DNA of 64,000 bases from Cellulomonas terrae (GTDB lineage: Bacteria; Actinomycetota; Actinomycetes; Actinomycetales; Cellulomonadaceae). The notes below the pieces were generated by a model. The model had not been told where the DNA came from. It saw nothing but the letters and a program-made list of their open reading frames with translations, and did not search any database. Each line of letters starts with the position of its first letter. The first letter of the stretch is position 1. The stretch covers positions 186,001 through 250,000 of the forward strand of contig NZ_BJWH01000001.1 of the NCBI RefSeq assembly GCF_007990265.1, written 5' to 3'. The translations under genes and the position numbers were made by a program. Shown piece by piece: positions 27,089 through 37,110 of this stretch.

Positions 27089-27469
27089 CTACTTGCGCCC
27101 GGCCTTCTTCTTGCCGGCGACGGTGCGCTTCGGACCCTTGCGGGTACGCGCGTTGGTCTTGGTGCGCTGGCCGCGCACCGGAAGGCCACGGCGGTGGCGC
27201 AGGCCCTCGTAGCAGCCGATCTCGACCTTGCGGCGGATGTCCGCAGCGACCTCACGGCGAAGGTCACCCTCGAGCTTGTAGCTCGTCTCGAGGAAGTCAC
27301 GCAGCGCGACGAGCTCGGCGTCGCCGAGGTCCTTCACGCGCAGGTCCGGGCTGATGCCGGTCGCGGCCAGAGTTGCCTGGGCGCGGGTACGGCCGACCCC
27401 GTAGATGTAGGTGAGCGCGATCTCGAGCCGCTTCTCGCGGGGGAGGTCGACGCCGATAAGACGTGCCAT
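27089..27469 (-). CDS. rpsM: Small ribosomal subunit protein S13
   Basis: 126 aa from ATG 27469 ([14 protein letters not shown]). [10 protein letters not shown] and [19 protein letters not shown] are conserved, and the basic tail ends KKKAGRK. The open frame upstream of this ATG is not part of the family. Confidence 0.97.
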   Translation of the reverse strand: MARLIGVDLPREKRLEIALTYIYGVGRTRAQATLAATGISPDLRVKDLGDAELVALRDFLETSYKLEGDLRREVAADIRRKVEIGCYEGLRHRRGLPVRGQRTKTNARTRKGPKRTVAGKKKAGRK

Positions 27470-27655
27470 GTGCCTGGTGGCTCCTGAACTGCTTCGGAGG
27501 TCTGCCGCACTGCCCTCCCGCGTGCTGCGGGCCCCGGCCTCCGACCGAGGGTGCACCGGCGGGTGACCGCCGGAGTGGCTGTGCGCTTGCTGGTCCTCCG
27601 AGGAGGACCGGTGGTGCTGGTCGAGCTGCTGGTCCGTCGGACCGGCGTCAGGGCA

Positions 27656-27769
27656 TCAGCCCTGGCGCTGCTTGTGGCGCAGGTTCTCGCAGATCACCTG
27701 GACGCGACCGTGCCGGCGGATCACCTTGCACTTGTCGCAGATCTTCTTGACGCTGGGCTTGACCTTCAT
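27656..27769 (-). CDS. rpmJ: Large ribosomal subunit protein L36
   Basis: 37 aa, [20 protein letters not shown] at the start and ending KQRQG. The zinc ligands are CDKC, a later Cys and His, so this is the zinc-binding form. It lies between infA and rpsM, the standard order. Confidence 0.96.
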   Translation of the reverse strand: MKVKPSVKKICDKCKVIRRHGRVQVICENLRHKQRQG

Positions 27770-27837
27770 CGCGTGTTCCTCCGCCGCCGCTGCGCTCCCG
27801 GGAGGCCCCGAGGGATGACGGCGTGTTCGAGTGGCTG

Positions 27838-28059
27838 TTACTTGTAGCGGTAGACGATCCGGCCACGGGACAGGTCGTACGGGCTCAGCTCGACCACGAC
27901 CCGGTCCTCGGGGAGGATCCTGATGTAGTGCTGTCGCATCTTGCCCGAGATGTGGGCGAGCACCTTGTGGCCGTTGGTGAGCTCCACGCGGAACATCGCG
28001 TTGGGCAGAGCCTCCACGACGCTGCCCTCGATCTCGATGACACCGTCCTTCTTCGCCAT
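27838..28059 (-). CDS. infA: Translation initiation factor IF-1
   Basis: 73 aa, exactly the family length. It is an OB fold beginning [20 protein letters not shown], with [17 protein letters not shown] conserved. GGAGG lies two bases before the ATG. First gene of infA-rpmJ-rpsM-rpsK. Confidence 0.97.
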   Translation of the reverse strand: MAKKDGVIEIEGSVVEALPNAMFRVELTNGHKVLAHISGKMRQHYIRILPEDRVVVELSPYDLSRGRIVYRYK

Positions 28060-28205
28060 ATCCTCCGCTAACTGTCGGTTCTGATGAATCAGCCCACATC
28101 GGCCGGCCCCGCCCAGGAGTGGACGAGTCAGCGTGGTGGGGACTTTCGGTCGGGACCCTCGCAGGTACAGCGCGCCACGAGAACCGGGCGCACACCCAAC
28201 GGACA

Positions 28206-28234
28206 ATCTTACGCCATCAGGCCCACGTCACGAA
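28206..28234 (-). promoter_or_regulatory. Candidate promoter of infA-rpmJ-rpsM-rpsK
   Basis: On the minus strand TTCGTG (28229-28234) and TAAGAT (28206-28211) are separated by 17 bp. The start point would be near 28199, giving an infA leader of about 140 nt. The -35 is weak, the -10 good. Confidence 0.5.
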
Positions 28235-28313
28235 ACCGCCCTGTGCCCCGCAGCGGTCGGCGGCGTGTGCCGTCCGCCACACGCCCTCCCGCGAGGGGGC
28301 GGCGACGCACGAC

Positions 28314-28346
28314 GAAGGGCCGCCGTCAGCACGACGGCGGCCCTTC
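28314..28346 (-). terminator. Terminator of the sortase-substrate gene
   Basis: GAAGGGCCGCCGTC (28314-28327) pairs perfectly with GACGGCGGCCCTTC (28333-28346) around AGCAC. It lies 9 bp after the stop of the surface-protein gene and insulates the infA promoter from it. Confidence 0.85.
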
Positions 28347-28355
28347 GAGGCTCGG

Positions 28356-29324
28356 TCAGCTCGTGCGGTGGCGCCGCAGCAGGAGCAGGGCGGCGCCGGA
28401 GAGCACCAGGATCCCGCCGGCGAGCAGGCCCGGCAGCGGGGACGAGCCGGTCGCGGCGAGCGACGCCCCGCCCGTGCTGCCGTCGGCCAAGACCTGCGAG
28501 TCGAACGACGCGGTCGGGGTCGGCGTCGAGGCCAGGACGACAGCCGTCGGCGTCGGGGTCGCCGTCGGCAGCGGCGTCTCGTCATCCACCTCGGAGTCAG
28601 GCGTGGGGGTCTCGGACGGCGACGGCGTCTGCTGCGGGGGGGTCGTCACAGTCGCCGACGGGGTCGGGGTCGCCGTGACGGTGGGCGTCGGCGTGACGGT
28701 CGCCGTCGGCGTGGGCGTGACCGTCGGCGTCGGCGTGGCGGTCGGCGTCGGGCTGCACGCCGGCACGGTCACCATGGCGGACAGGTCCCAGTGCTTGGCG
28801 TCGAAGATCGCACCCGTCGGGTTGCTCTTGCTCCGCCAGCCGATGTAGTCCTTCGGGTAGTTCGGCGCCTTGCTCTCGGTGAAGACCGTCTCGTCGCCGA
28901 AGGCCTTGTCCTGCTGGACACCCCAGGCGGGCCCGCAGAGCGTCAGCCCGGCGGGGAGCGCCGCGACGACCTCCTCGAGCGTGAGGTCGCGCCACGACGC
29001 GCCGGGCCAGGTCGCCACGAGGTACTGCTGGGTGGAGTTCTTCCACGACGCGGGCTGGCCGGCGTCCTTCTTGAGGTAGACGTAGGCGCCCGTGGTCTGC
29101 TGCTCGGCCGGCGCCGGCGACGCGATCGGCTTCTGCGTGGCCTTCGGGCCGCCGCCACCGTGGCCGCCCCCGTAGCCGCCGTTGCCCGTGCGGTCGTGCG
29201 CCTGTGCGGCGCCGGCGCCCAGCGCGACGAGGAGGGCCGAGGTGACGGCGACGGCGCCGAGCAGACGCGCACGCCGACGACCGTGTCGGGGAGAGGTCAG
29301 GGAGGGAAGAACGCTGCGCTGCAT
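28356..29324 (-). CDS. Sortase-anchored (LAXTG) surface protein, function unknown
   Basis: 322 aa. Residues 1-42 form a signal peptide with a twin-Arg-rich n-region and cleavage near AAQAHD. A Gly/His-rich stretch precedes a domain (about 75-190) with [19 protein letters not shown] and two cysteines. Residues 190-270 are a low-complexity TPTPTAT wall-spanning stalk. LAATG is at 289-293, followed by a hydrophobic helix and RRHRTS: the class E sortase signal common in actinobacteria. The ligand or function is unknown. It interrupts the map-infA order of the ribosomal block and has its own terminator. Confidence 0.85.
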   Translation of the reverse strand: MQRSVLPSLTSPRHGRRRARLLGAVAVTSALLVALGAGAAQAHDRTGNGGYGGGHGGGGPKATQKPIASPAPAEQQTTGAYVYLKKDAGQPASWKNSTQQYLVATWPGASWRDLTLEEVVAALPAGLTLCGPAWGVQQDKAFGDETVFTESKAPNYPKDYIGWRSKSNPTGAIFDAKHWDLSAMVTVPACSPTPTATPTPTVTPTPTATVTPTPTVTATPTPSATVTTPPQQTPSPSETPTPDSEVDDETPLPTATPTPTAVVLASTPTPTASFDSQVLADGSTGGASLAATGSSPLPGLLAGGILVLSGAALLLLRRHRTS

Positions 29325-29651
29325 GAGTCACCCATCACGTCGAGTGCAGGCGCGCGCTGACCACGTGCCTGCCGGAGTCGGGCGCTCACACCCCTCACCG
29401 CGCGGATCAGACCCGCGCGGGCCCCAGGAGCGCCCGTGGCGGAAGGTTCACCGCCGGGCAGACCGTATCCGACAAACCGGTCATCGCGCGCGCGTTTCGG
29501 CCGCTCACGGGCGATTTGTGGACAACTGGACGGAAGTTCACCTAGACGGCCCTACTCACCGGTACGCCACATCTCGCGCCTGCGCCTGCGCGTCGCCGTC
29601 CTCACCTGCCCGTCGCCGGCGACGTCACCGCCGGCCGACGGCACGTGCCCG
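29325..29651. other. 327-bp non-coding gap between map and the surface-protein gene
   Basis: No coding frame with GC-rich third positions is seen. Near the map end are a 14-bp palindrome CGTCGCCGGCGACG (29611-29624) and a GGCACGTGCC palindrome, possibly part of a terminator. The surface-protein start at 29324 has neither a clear ribosome-binding site nor a TANNNT box at leaderless spacing, so its promoter is probably within this gap but was not identified. A c-di-AMP riboswitch was looked for and not found. Confidence 0.4.
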
Positions 29652-30494
29652 TCAGGCGAGCGCCGCGACCGTGACGCCCCGCGCGCCGAGCTCCTGCGCG
29701 CCACCGTCCGCAGCCGTCAGGACCCAGATGCCGTCCTCCAGGACCGCGACCGTGTGCTCCCAGTGCGACGCACGCGAACCGTCGGACGTGACGACGGTCC
29801 AGTCGTCGTCCAGGACCTGCGTGAACCTCTGCCCGCGGACGACCATGGGCTCGACCGCGACGCAGAGGCCCGGGCGGATCCGCGGACCACGGTCACGGCT
29901 GCGGAAGTTCGGGACGTCGGGCGGCTGGTGCATCGACGTGCCGATCCCGTGACCGACGTACTCCTCGACGAGCCCGTACCGCGCGCCCCCGTTCAGGCCG
30001 GCCGCCTCGGCTGCGTCCACGACGTCCTCGACCGCCTCCCCCACGACACCGAGGCGCTCGGCCCCGGCCAGCGCGGCGATGCCGGACCACATGGCCCGCT
30101 CCGTCGTCGCCGCGAGGTCGACGTCGTCGGGAGCGGCGCCGTCCAGCACCACCGTGATCGCGGAGTCGCCGTGCCACCCGTCGACGATCGCGCCGCAGTC
30201 GATCGAGACCACGTCACCGGGCTCGAGCACCCGCGCGCCGGGGATGCCGTGCACCACCTCGTCGTTCACCGACACGCAGAGCGTGGCCGGGTACCCGTGG
30301 TAGCCCAGGAACGACGCCGTCGCGTGGTGGTCGGCGATGACCTCGGCCGCGACCGCGTCGAGCTGCGCGGTCGTGACGCCGGGCGCCGCCTTGTCCCGGA
30401 CCGCTGCGAGAGCCTCGGCGACCACCAGCCCGGCGCGCCGCATGAGCAGAACCTGCTCCGGCGTCTTGTACTCGATCCGCTCGCGCCCGAACAC
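29652..30494 (-). CDS. map: Type I methionyl aminopeptidase
   Basis: 280 aa. Metal ligands are the Asp of SIDCGAIVDG, the Asp of WHGDSAIT, the His of GHGIG, the Glu of VEPMVV and the Glu of HWEHTV. It removes the initiator Met. GTG 30494 lies 2 bp after the adk stop; secY-adk-map is the conserved order. Confidence 0.96.
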   Translation of the reverse strand: MFGRERIEYKTPEQVLLMRRAGLVVAEALAAVRDKAAPGVTTAQLDAVAAEVIADHHATASFLGYHGYPATLCVSVNDEVVHGIPGARVLEPGDVVSIDCGAIVDGWHGDSAITVVLDGAAPDDVDLAATTERAMWSGIAALAGAERLGVVGEAVEDVVDAAEAAGLNGGARYGLVEEYVGHGIGTSMHQPPDVPNFRSRDRGPRIRPGLCVAVEPMVVRGQRFTQVLDDDWTVVTSDGSRASHWEHTVAVLEDGIWVLTAADGGAQELGARGVTVAALA

Positions 30495-30496
30495 CG

Positions 30497-31078
30497 TCAG
30501 TGCCCGCTGGTCGCGCCGATCGCCGCGACCAGGCGCTCGGTGACCACGTCCACGTCGCCGATCCCGTCCACCTGGACGAGCAGACCACGCTCGGCGTACA
30601 CCCGCGCGATCGGAGCGGTCTCCTGGGCGTAGATGTCGAGCCGGTGCCGGATGACGTCCTCGGTGTCGTCGTCGCGCCCCTCGATCTGCGCGCGCTTCAG
30701 CAGCCGCTCCGCCACGATGTCGGAGTCCGCCGTGATCTCGACCGCGAGGTCGAGCGCCAGCCCGGAGTCGGCGAGGATCGCGTCGAGCTCGCCGACCTGC
30801 GCCACGTTGCGAGGGTAGCCGTCGAGCAGGAACCCCTCCGTGACGTCGTCCTGCGCCAGCCGGTCACGGACCATGTCGTTGGTGACGGAGTCCGGCACGA
30901 GCGCACCCCGAGAGGTGTACTCCTGCACGGTGCGCCCGAGCGGCGTGCCGCCCTTGATGTTGGCCCGGAAGATGTCACCGGTCGAGATGGTCGGCACCCC
31001 GAACCGCTCGGCGAGCCGCGCGGCCTGGGTGCCCTTGCCCGCCCCGGGAGGGCCGAGCAGGACGAGACGGGTGCTCAA
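30497..31078 (-). CDS. adk: Adenylate kinase
   Basis: 193 aa, the short type with a minimal LID lacking the zinc cysteines, usual in actinobacteria. P-loop GPPGAGKGT is near residues 8-16; the FLLDGYPRN motif is near 81-89. TTG 31078 overlaps the secY stop (TTGA). Confidence 0.96.
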   Translation of the reverse strand: MSTRLVLLGPPGAGKGTQAARLAERFGVPTISTGDIFRANIKGGTPLGRTVQEYTSRGALVPDSVTNDMVRDRLAQDDVTEGFLLDGYPRNVAQVGELDAILADSGLALDLAVEITADSDIVAERLLKRAQIEGRDDDTEDVIRHRLDIYAQETAPIARVYAERGLLVQVDGIGDVDVVTERLVAAIGATSGH

Positions 31079-32370
31079 CGCAAGAACCCTTCGTAGTGCC
31101 GCTGCTGCAGCTGGGACTCGATCTGCTTCACGGTCTCGAGACCGACACCGACGACGATGAGGATCGAGGCCCCGCCGAACGGGATGTTCGCCCCGACGCC
31201 CAGGACGATGAACGCGATGGTCGGGATGAGCGCGACGATCGCCAGGTACACCGAGCCCGGCGCGGTGATCCGCGAGATCACGTAGTCGAGGTACTCGGCC
31301 GTCGGCCGCCCGGCACGGATGCCGGGGATGAAGCCGCCGTACTTCTTCATGTTGTCCGCGACCTCGTCCGGGTTGAACGTGATCGCCGTGTAGAAGTAGC
31401 AGAAGAAGATGATCAGGACGACATAGATCGCCAGGTGCAGCGGCGCGCTCGGCGAGGCCAGGTAGCGGGTGACCCACTGGACCCAGCCCGCGGCCGGGTC
31501 ACCGAACTGCGCGAGCAGCCCGGGCACGGCGAGCAACGACGACGCGAAGATGACCGGGATGACGCCGGCCATGTTGATCTTGATCGGGATGTAGGTGCTC
31601 GACCCGCCGTACATGCGGCGGCCGACCATGCGCTTGGCGTACTGCACCGGGACGCGTCGCTGCGACTGCTCGACGAACACCACGAGCGCGATGACCAGGA
31701 CGACGATCGCCATGACCACGATGAACTTCGAGGCGCCGTTGTCGCCACCGGCGATCGACCACATGGCACCGGGGAAGCTGGCGGCGATCGACGTGAAGAT
31801 GAGGAGCGACATGCCGTTGCCGACGCCGCGCTCCGTGATGAGCTCACCGAGCCACATGATCAGACCGGTACCCGCCGTCATGGTGATGACCATGATCAGG
31901 AGCGTCTGCCAGGAGTCGTTCGGGATGACCTCGACGGTGCACCCGCTGAACAGCTGACCGCTGCGCGCGACGGTGATGATCGTCGTCGACTGCAGGACCG
32001 CCAGGCCGATCGTCAGGTACCGCGTGTACTGCGTGAGCTTCGCGGTGCCGGACTGGCCCTCCTTGTGCAGCTCCTCGAAGCGAGGGATGACCACCCGGAG
32101 CAGCTGCACGATGATGCTCGCCGTGATGTACGGCATGATCCCGAGCGCGAACACCGAGAGCTGGAGCAGGGCTCCGCCGCTGAACAGGTTCACCAGCCCG
32201 AGCAGGTCGTTGCCCTGCGACTGCTCGATACACGTCTGCACGTTCGGGTAGGACACCCCCGGCGTCGGCAGGAACGAGCCGACACGGAAGAGCACCATGA
32301 TCCCGATGGTGAAGAGCAGCTTGCGCCGCAGGTCGGGCGTTCGGAACGCCCGCACGAATGCGCTGAGCAC
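31075..32370 (-). CDS. secY: Protein translocase subunit SecY
   Basis: 431 aa with ten predicted membrane helices, the channel for protein export with SecE and SecG. The plug/TM2 region is LNLFSGG-like (VNLFSGGALLQLSVFALGI), and the C5 loop contains KYGGFIPGIRAGRPT. GTG 32370 is preceded by AGGAGG at ideal spacing. A terminator after rplO and a possible TAGGGT box (32457-32462) suggest a separate secY-adk-map transcript. Confidence 0.97.
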   Translation of the reverse strand: MLSAFVRAFRTPDLRRKLLFTIGIMVLFRVGSFLPTPGVSYPNVQTCIEQSQGNDLLGLVNLFSGGALLQLSVFALGIMPYITASIIVQLLRVVIPRFEELHKEGQSGTAKLTQYTRYLTIGLAVLQSTTIITVARSGQLFSGCTVEVIPNDSWQTLLIMVITMTAGTGLIMWLGELITERGVGNGMSLLIFTSIAASFPGAMWSIAGGDNGASKFIVVMAIVVLVIALVVFVEQSQRRVPVQYAKRMVGRRMYGGSSTYIPIKINMAGVIPVIFASSLLAVPGLLAQFGDPAAGWVQWVTRYLASPSAPLHLAIYVVLIIFFCYFYTAITFNPDEVADNMKKYGGFIPGIRAGRPTAEYLDYVISRITAPGSVYLAIVALIPTIAFIVLGVGANIPFGGASILIVVGVGLETVKQIESQLQQRHYEGFLR

Positions 32371-32485
32371 CTGTCCTCCTGGGCCGCCGGAGCGGCATCT
32401 CGTACGACCGGTCCATTCCGGCCGTGCAGCCTGCGACGAGTCGCAAGCACCGGGGCACCCTAACTGATGCCCGCCGACATACGGA

Positions 32486-32523
32486 ACGGGACCGGTGGGT
32501 AACTACGTCCCCACCGGTCCCGT
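32486..32523 (-). terminator. Hairpin after rplO
   Basis: ACGGGACCGGTGGG (32486-32499) pairs perfectly with CCCACCGGTCCCGT (32510-32523) around a 10-nt loop. It lies 8 bp after the rplO stop and should end or attenuate the spc transcript before secY. Confidence 0.8.
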
Positions 32524-32530
32524 CCTTCGA

Positions 32531-33274
32531 TCAGTCCTGCGCGACGCTTCCGCCGGCAGCCACGATCGCGTCCTTCGCGGACGCCGAGTAGGCGTCGACC
32601 GCGACAGAGACCTTGACCGTGAGCTCACCGGTACCGAGCACCTTGACGGGCTTGCCCTTGCGGACAGCGCCCTTCGCCACGAGGTCGGCGACCGTCACGT
32701 CGCCACCGTTCGGGTACAGCGCCGAGAGCTTGTCCAGGTTGACCACCTGGTACTCGACGCGGAACGGGTTCTTGAAGCCGCGCAGCTTCGGGAGGCGCAT
32801 GTGCAGAGGCATCTGCCCACCCTCGAAGCGCGTCGGCACCTGGTAGCGGGCCTTGGTGCCCTTGGTGCCACGACCGGCCGTCTTGCCCTTGGACGCCTCG
32901 CCACGACCCACGCGGGTCTTGGCGGTCTTGGCGCCCGGGGCCGGACGGAGGTGGTGCACCTTGAGCGTGCCACCGTTGCCGGGCTGCGCAGCGGCCTCGG
33001 CCGCCTTCGCCGCCGCGGCGGAGACCGTCTTCTTCGGCGCAGCAGCCTTGGGCTCGGCCTTGGGGGCCTTGTCCTTGGTCGCAGCCTTCGGCGCCGACTC
33101 CGTCTTCGCCTCGGCCTTGTCGGCCTTGGCCGGCTTGTCCGCAGCAGCGGCCTTCGCCTTGGTCGCCTTCGGAGCGGACTCCGTGTCGGCGGCCTTCTTC
33201 GCGGGAGCCTTCTTGGCGGCGGCCTTCTTGGGGGCCGTCACCTCGTCGGTGCCCTTCTCGTTCTCGTCAGCCAT
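32531..33274 (-). CDS. rplO: Large ribosomal subunit protein L15 with a long Lys/Ala-rich N-terminal extension
   Basis: 247 aa against about 145-150 in most bacteria. The L15 fold starts near residue 104 ([20 protein letters not shown]). Residues 1-103 are a basic Ala/Lys/Pro tract of [15 protein letters not shown] type, like histone H1-like tails. ATG 33274 has GGAG 5 nt upstream; GTG 33280 overlapping the rpmD stop would add two residues. Reading frame and codon use are continuous through the tail, so it is not an artefact of start choice. Confidence 0.95.
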   Translation of the reverse strand: MADENEKGTDEVTAPKKAAAKKAPAKKAADTESAPKATKAKAAAADKPAKADKAEAKTESAPKAATKDKAPKAEPKAAAPKKTVSAAAAKAAEAAAQPGNGGTLKVHHLRPAPGAKTAKTRVGRGEASKGKTAGRGTKGTKARYQVPTRFEGGQMPLHMRLPKLRGFKNPFRVEYQVVNLDKLSALYPNGGDVTVADLVAKGAVRKGKPVKVLGTGELTVKVSVAVDAYSASAKDAIVAAGGSVAQD

Positions 33275-33276
33275 GG

Positions 33277-33459
33277 TCACTCCACCTCTTCGACCGCGAC
33301 AAGGTGCGTCACCGTCTTGACCATGCCGCGGATCTCAGGGCGGTCCTCCTTGACGACGACGTCGCCGATCCGCTTGAGGCCGAGGGTGCGCAGGGTGTCG
33401 CGCTGGTTCTGCTTACCGCCGATGCCAGAGCGCGTCTGGGTCACCTTGAGTCGAGCCAT
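33277..33459 (-). CDS. rpmD: Large ribosomal subunit protein L30
   Basis: 60 aa beginning [20 protein letters not shown], with [18 protein letters not shown] conserved. ATG shares one base with the rpsE stop (TGATG). Confidence 0.96.
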   Translation of the reverse strand: MARLKVTQTRSGIGGKQNQRDTLRTLGLKRIGDVVVKEDRPEIRGMVKTVTHLVAVEEVE

Positions 33460-34124
33460 CAGGCACCTGCCTTCGAGCCCGCCGCTGCGGCCAGGCCGGC
33501 AGCCTGGGCACGGAGGAGGGCAGCCGGGACGACGTGCTCGACCGGGAGACCACGGCGCGCGGCCACGGCCTCGGGACGCTCGAGGCCACGCAGGGCCGCG
33601 ACCGTGGCGTGCACGATGTTGATCGCGTTCGACGAGCCGAGCGACTTGCTCAGGACGTCGTGGATACCGGCGCACTCGAGCACGGCGCGCACCGGACCAC
33701 CGGCGATCACACCGGTACCCGGCGAGGCCGGACGCAGGAAGACGACACCGGCAGCGGCCTCACCCTGGATGGGGTGCGGGATGGTGCCCTGGATGCGCGG
33801 GACCTTGAAGAAGTTCTTCTTGGCCTCCTCGACACCCTTGGCGATCGCCGCGGGCACCTCCTTGGCCTTCCCGTAGCCGACACCCACGGTGCCGTCGCCG
33901 TCGCCGACCACGACGAGCGCGGTGAAGCTGAAGCGGCGGCCACCCTTGACGACCTTGGCCACACGGTTGATCGTCACGACGCGCTCGAGGAACGCGCTCT
34001 TCTCTGCGGCGTCGCGGCCACGGCCGCCGCCACCGTCACGGCCACGACCGCCGTCACGACGGTCGCCGCCTCCGCCGGTGCCGCCCGCGGGCGCCCCGGT
34101 GTTGCTGCGCTGAGGAGCAGCCAT
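33459..34124 (-). CDS. rpsE: Small ribosomal subunit protein S5
   Basis: 221 aa. A Gly/Arg-rich extension (about 1-38) typical of actinobacteria precedes [20 protein letters not shown]. The S5 core [18 protein letters not shown] and [13 protein letters not shown] is intact. GAGG lies shortly before ATG 34124. Confidence 0.97.
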   Translation of the reverse strand: MAAPQRSNTGAPAGGTGGGGDRRDGGRGRDGGGGRGRDAAEKSAFLERVVTINRVAKVVKGGRRFSFTALVVVGDGDGTVGVGYGKAKEVPAAIAKGVEEAKKNFFKVPRIQGTIPHPIQGEAAAGVVFLRPASPGTGVIAGGPVRAVLECAGIHDVLSKSLGSSNAINIVHATVAALRGLERPEAVAARRGLPVEHVVPAALLRAQAAGLAAAAGSKAGA

Positions 34125-34158
34125 CAGTGAGTCCTCTTCTTTCGGAAGGTCGTCGTCG

Positions 34159-34533
34159 TCACAGCTTCAGCCCACCCTCGCGGGCGCCGTCAGCCACCGC
34201 GGCGACACGGCCGTGGTACTTGTTGCCGCCGCGGTCGAAGACCACGGCGTCGAGGCCGGCAGCCTTCGCACGCTCGGCGATGAGCTCGCCGACCTTGCGG
34301 GCCTTGGCAGTCTTGTCGTCGTTCGAGCCACGCAGGTCGGCCTCGAGGGTCGACGCGGACACGAGGGTCTGGCCGATGCCGTCGTCCACGACCTGCGCCG
34401 TGATGTGCCGGGCGGACCGGGTCACGACGAGACGGGGACGGGCAGCCGAGCCCGAGACCTTCTTGCGAAGGCGCAGGTGACGACGCTGGCGGGCAACACG
34501 CTTGCCCTTGCCCATGATCTTGAGAGCAGCCAT
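34159..34533 (-). CDS. rplR: Large ribosomal subunit protein L18
   Basis: 124 aa from ATG 34533. Conserved parts are [14 protein letters not shown], the 5S-rRNA-binding ITAQVVDD strand, and the C-terminal [20 protein letters not shown]. It starts 1 bp after the rplF stop. Confidence 0.97.
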   Translation of the reverse strand: MAALKIMGKGKRVARQRRHLRLRKKVSGSAARPRLVVTRSARHITAQVVDDGIGQTLVSASTLEADLRGSNDDKTAKARKVGELIAERAKAAGLDAVVFDRGGNKYHGRVAAVADGAREGGLKL

Positions 34534-34534
34534 G

Positions 34535-35074
34535 TTACTTACCGGCCTTTCCGACCTTGCGGCGCACGTTCTCGCCCGCGTACCGCACACCCTTGCCCTT
34601 GTACGGCTCAGGCTTGCGGATCTTGCGGATGTTCGCGGCGACCTCGCCCACCTGCTGCTTGTCGATGCCCTGCACCGAGAAACGCGTGGGGGCTTCGACG
34701 ACGAAGGTGATGCCCTCCGGCGGGTTGACCGTGACCGAGTGGCTGAACCCGAGCGCGAACTCGAGGTCCGAGCCCTTCGCCGTCACGCGGTAACCGGTAC
34801 CGACGATCTCGAGCTTCTTGATGTAGCCCTCCGTCACGCCGATGACGAGGTTCGCCAGCAGCGTGCGGGTCAGGCCGTGCAGCGAGCGCGAGGCGCGCTC
34901 GTCGTCGGGGCGCGTCACCACGAGGGCACCTGCCTCGTCGCGCGCCACCTCGATGGGTGCGGGGATCGTGTGCGTCAGGGTGCCCTTGGGGCCCTTGACC
35001 GTCACGACCGCTCCGTTGATGTCGACATCCACGCCGGTGGGGACCGGGACGGGGACTCTGCCGATTCGGGACAT
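34535..35074 (-). CDS. rplF: Large ribosomal subunit protein L6
   Basis: 179 aa. It begins [15 protein letters not shown] and ends with the conserved [16 protein letters not shown] region near the factor-binding site. Tightly packed between rpsH and rplR. Confidence 0.97.
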   Translation of the reverse strand: MSRIGRVPVPVPTGVDVDINGAVVTVKGPKGTLTHTIPAPIEVARDEAGALVVTRPDDERASRSLHGLTRTLLANLVIGVTEGYIKKLEIVGTGYRVTAKGSDLEFALGFSHSVTVNPPEGITFVVEAPTRFSVQGIDKQQVGEVAANIRKIRKPEPYKGKGVRYAGENVRRKVGKAGK

Positions 35075-35098
35075 GGCTAGCTCCTTTCCGTCTCGGAC

Positions 35099-35497
35099 TT
35101 ACCAGACGTAGGCGAGGACTTCCCCACCCACGCCCTTCTTGGCGGCCTGCTTGTCGGTGAGGAGACCGGAGGACGTGGACAGGATCGCCACGCCGAGGCC
35201 GCCGAGCACCTTGGGCAGGTTGGTCGACTTGGCGTACACGCGCAGGCCCGGCTTGGACACGCGCTTGACGCCGGCGAGCGCACGCTCGCGGTTCGGGCCG
35301 TACTTGAGCTCGATGATGAGGTTCTTGCCGACGACGGCGTCCTCCACCTTCCAGCCCGTGATGTAGCCCTCCGCCTGGAGGATCTCCGCGATGTGCGACT
35401 TCAGCTTCGAGAACGGGATCAGCACGGTGTCGTGGTGAGCCGAGTTCGCGTTACGCAGCCGCGTGAGCAGGTCTGCGATGGGGTCGGTCATGGTCAT
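35099..35497 (-). CDS. rpsH: Small ribosomal subunit protein S8
   Basis: 132 aa. [18 protein letters not shown] is the usual N-terminus, and [20 protein letters not shown] is the RNA-binding C-terminal region. A second in-frame ATG at 35491 also fits. A short GCCCCC/GGGGGC hairpin (35530-35543) lies in the gap from rpsN. Confidence 0.97.
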   Translation of the reverse strand: MTMTDPIADLLTRLRNANSAHHDTVLIPFSKLKSHIAEILQAEGYITGWKVEDAVVGKNLIIELKYGPNRERALAGVKRVSKPGLRVYAKSTNLPKVLGGLGVAILSTSSGLLTDKQAAKKGVGGEVLAYVW

Positions 35498-35575
35498 GGG
35501 GCTTGTGCCCTTCCTCGCCGGGGTATCCCGCCCCCGAGGGGGCAGGACCTACCGACGTTCGTCTTGCTCGGGTTG

Positions 35576-35761
35576 TTACCAGCTGCTCTTGGTGACGCCG
35601 GGAAGCTCGCCGCGGTGGGCCATCTCGCGCACGCAGATCCGGCACAGGCCGAACTTGCGGTACACCGAGTGGGGCCGGCCGCAACGCTGGCAGCGCGTGT
35701 AGCCACGCACCGCGAACTTCGGCTTGGCAGCAGCCTTGTTCTTGAGGGCGGTCTTCGCCAT
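35576..35761 (-). CDS. rpsN: Small ribosomal subunit protein S14, zinc-binding type Z
   Basis: 61 aa. The zinc ligands are CQRC and CRIC, as in the short C+ form (also called RpsZ). It lies between rplE and rpsH as expected. A zinc-free paralogue, if present, is elsewhere. Confidence 0.97.
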   Translation of the reverse strand: MAKTALKNKAAAKPKFAVRGYTRCQRCGRPHSVYRKFGLCRICVREMAHRGELPGVTKSSW

Positions 35762-35763
35762 GG

Positions 35764-36336
35764 TCAGATCTCCTTGAACGGGAAGCCGAGGAGCTTGAGG
35801 AAAGCGCGACCCTCGTCGTCGGTGTCAGCCGTGGTGACGACCGTGATGTCCATCCCGCGGACGCGGTCGATCTTGTCCTGGTCGATCTCGTGGAACACGG
35901 ACTGCTCCACGAGGCCGAACGTGTAGTTGCCGTGACCGTCGAACTGCTGCGGCGAGAGGCCACGGAAGTCACGGATGCGCGGCAGCGCGGTGGAGAGCAG
36001 GCGGTCCAGGAACTCCCAGGCACGGTCGCCACGCAGGGTGACGTGGGCGCCGATGGGCATTCCCTCACGCAGCTTGAACTGCGCGATCGACTTGCGAGCC
36101 TTGGTGACCTGCGGCTTCTGGCCCGTGATCTGGGTCAGGTCGCGGATCGCGCCCTCGATGAGCTTGGAGTCCTTGGCGGCCTCGCCGACGCCCATGTTCA
36201 CGACGACCTTCACCAGGCGCGCGACCTGGTTGATGTTCTCGTGCGAGAACTGCTCGAAGAGAGCGGTCTTGATCTCGTCGTTGTACTTGGACTTCAGACG
36301 CGGGAGCGCCGGAGCCGTGAGAGTGGTCTCGGTCAT
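35764..36336 (-). CDS. rplE: Large ribosomal subunit protein L5
   Basis: 190 aa. [33 protein letters not shown] and [16 protein letters not shown] are conserved L5 segments contacting 5S rRNA. ATG shares one base with the rplX stop (TGATG). Confidence 0.97.
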   Translation of the reverse strand: MTETTLTAPALPRLKSKYNDEIKTALFEQFSHENINQVARLVKVVVNMGVGEAAKDSKLIEGAIRDLTQITGQKPQVTKARKSIAQFKLREGMPIGAHVTLRGDRAWEFLDRLLSTALPRIRDFRGLSPQQFDGHGNYTFGLVEQSVFHEIDQDKIDRVRGMDITVVTTADTDDEGRAFLKLLGFPFKEI

Positions 36337-36677
36337 CAGATGTCCTTACCGGAGCGCTTGGCGACGCGGACCCGAACGGTGCGGGTACGGCCGTCGCGCT
36401 CGACCTGCTCGGTGCGGTAGCCGACCCGGGTGCCCTTCTTGGTCTCCGGGTCCACGAGCATCACGTTGCTGATGTGGATGGGTGCCTCGACGGTCTCGAT
36501 GCCGCCGGTGCGCGTGCCGCGCTGCGTCTGGCCGGCCTTCACGTGCTTCTGCACGCGCTGGACGCCTTCGACGACGAGCCGCTGCGACTCGACGAGCACC
36601 TCGAGGACACGGCCCTGACGGCCCTTGTCCCGACCCGAGATGACGAGGACGAGGTCGCCCTTCTTGATCTTCGCCAT
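36336..36677 (-). CDS. rplX: Large ribosomal subunit protein L24
   Basis: 113 aa. The KOW motif begins [18 protein letters not shown] at the N-terminus, followed by [15 protein letters not shown]. The C-terminus [11 protein letters not shown] is typical of actinobacteria. Starts 2 bp after the rplN stop. Confidence 0.97.
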   Translation of the reverse strand: MAKIKKGDLVLVISGRDKGRQGRVLEVLVESQRLVVEGVQRVQKHVKAGQTQRGTRTGGIETVEAPIHISNVMLVDPETKKGTRVGYRTEQVERDGRTRTVRVRVAKRSGKDI

Positions 36678-36679
36678 GG

Positions 36680-37048
36680 TCAGAGCACCTCCGGCGCCAG
36701 CGAGATGATCTTCATGAACTTCTTGTCGCGCAGCTCGCGGCCCACCGGGCCGAAGATGCGCGTGCCACGGGGTTCCCCGTCGTTCTTGAGGATCACTGCG
36801 GCGTTCTCGTCGAACTTGATGTACGAACCGTCCGGACGGCGGCGCTCCTTGCGGGTGCGCACGATGACAGCCTTGACGACGTCGCCCTTCTTGACGTTGC
36901 CGCCGGGGATGGCGTCCTTGACGGTGGCGACGATGACGTCACCGATGCCTGCGTAGCGACGGCCGGAGCCGCCGAGCACACGGATGCAAAGGATCTCCTT
37001 GGCACCAGTGTTGTCGGCGACACGAAGTCGCGACTCCTGCTGGATCAT
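36680..37048 (-). CDS. rplN: Large ribosomal subunit protein L14
   Basis: 122 aa, the family length. It begins [25 protein letters not shown]-like and [15 protein letters not shown] segments are conserved. GGAG precedes the ATG. It is the first gene after the structured gap that splits the S10 and spc parts. Confidence 0.97.
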   Translation of the reverse strand: MIQQESRLRVADNTGAKEILCIRVLGGSGRRYAGIGDVIVATVKDAIPGGNVKKGDVVKAVIVRTRKERRRPDGSYIKFDENAAVILKNDGEPRGTRIFGPVGRELRDKKFMKIISLAPEVL

Positions 37049-37110
37049 TACCTGCTCCTGTCGTCTGGCGGGTTCTCAGGCCGGAGTGGCCTGAGCCTGG
37101 CCGAACGGGT

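Noticed and set aside
28700..28760. Simple-sequence DNA (GTCGGCGTGGGCGTG-like) read as a structural repeat
   Set aside because: It is the coding sequence of the Thr/Pro stalk of the surface protein, explained by protein low complexity.
29325..29651. c-di-AMP (ydaO-type) riboswitch before the surface-protein gene
   Set aside because: Such riboswitches often precede actinobacterial cell-wall genes, but the conserved core segments could not be placed in order here.
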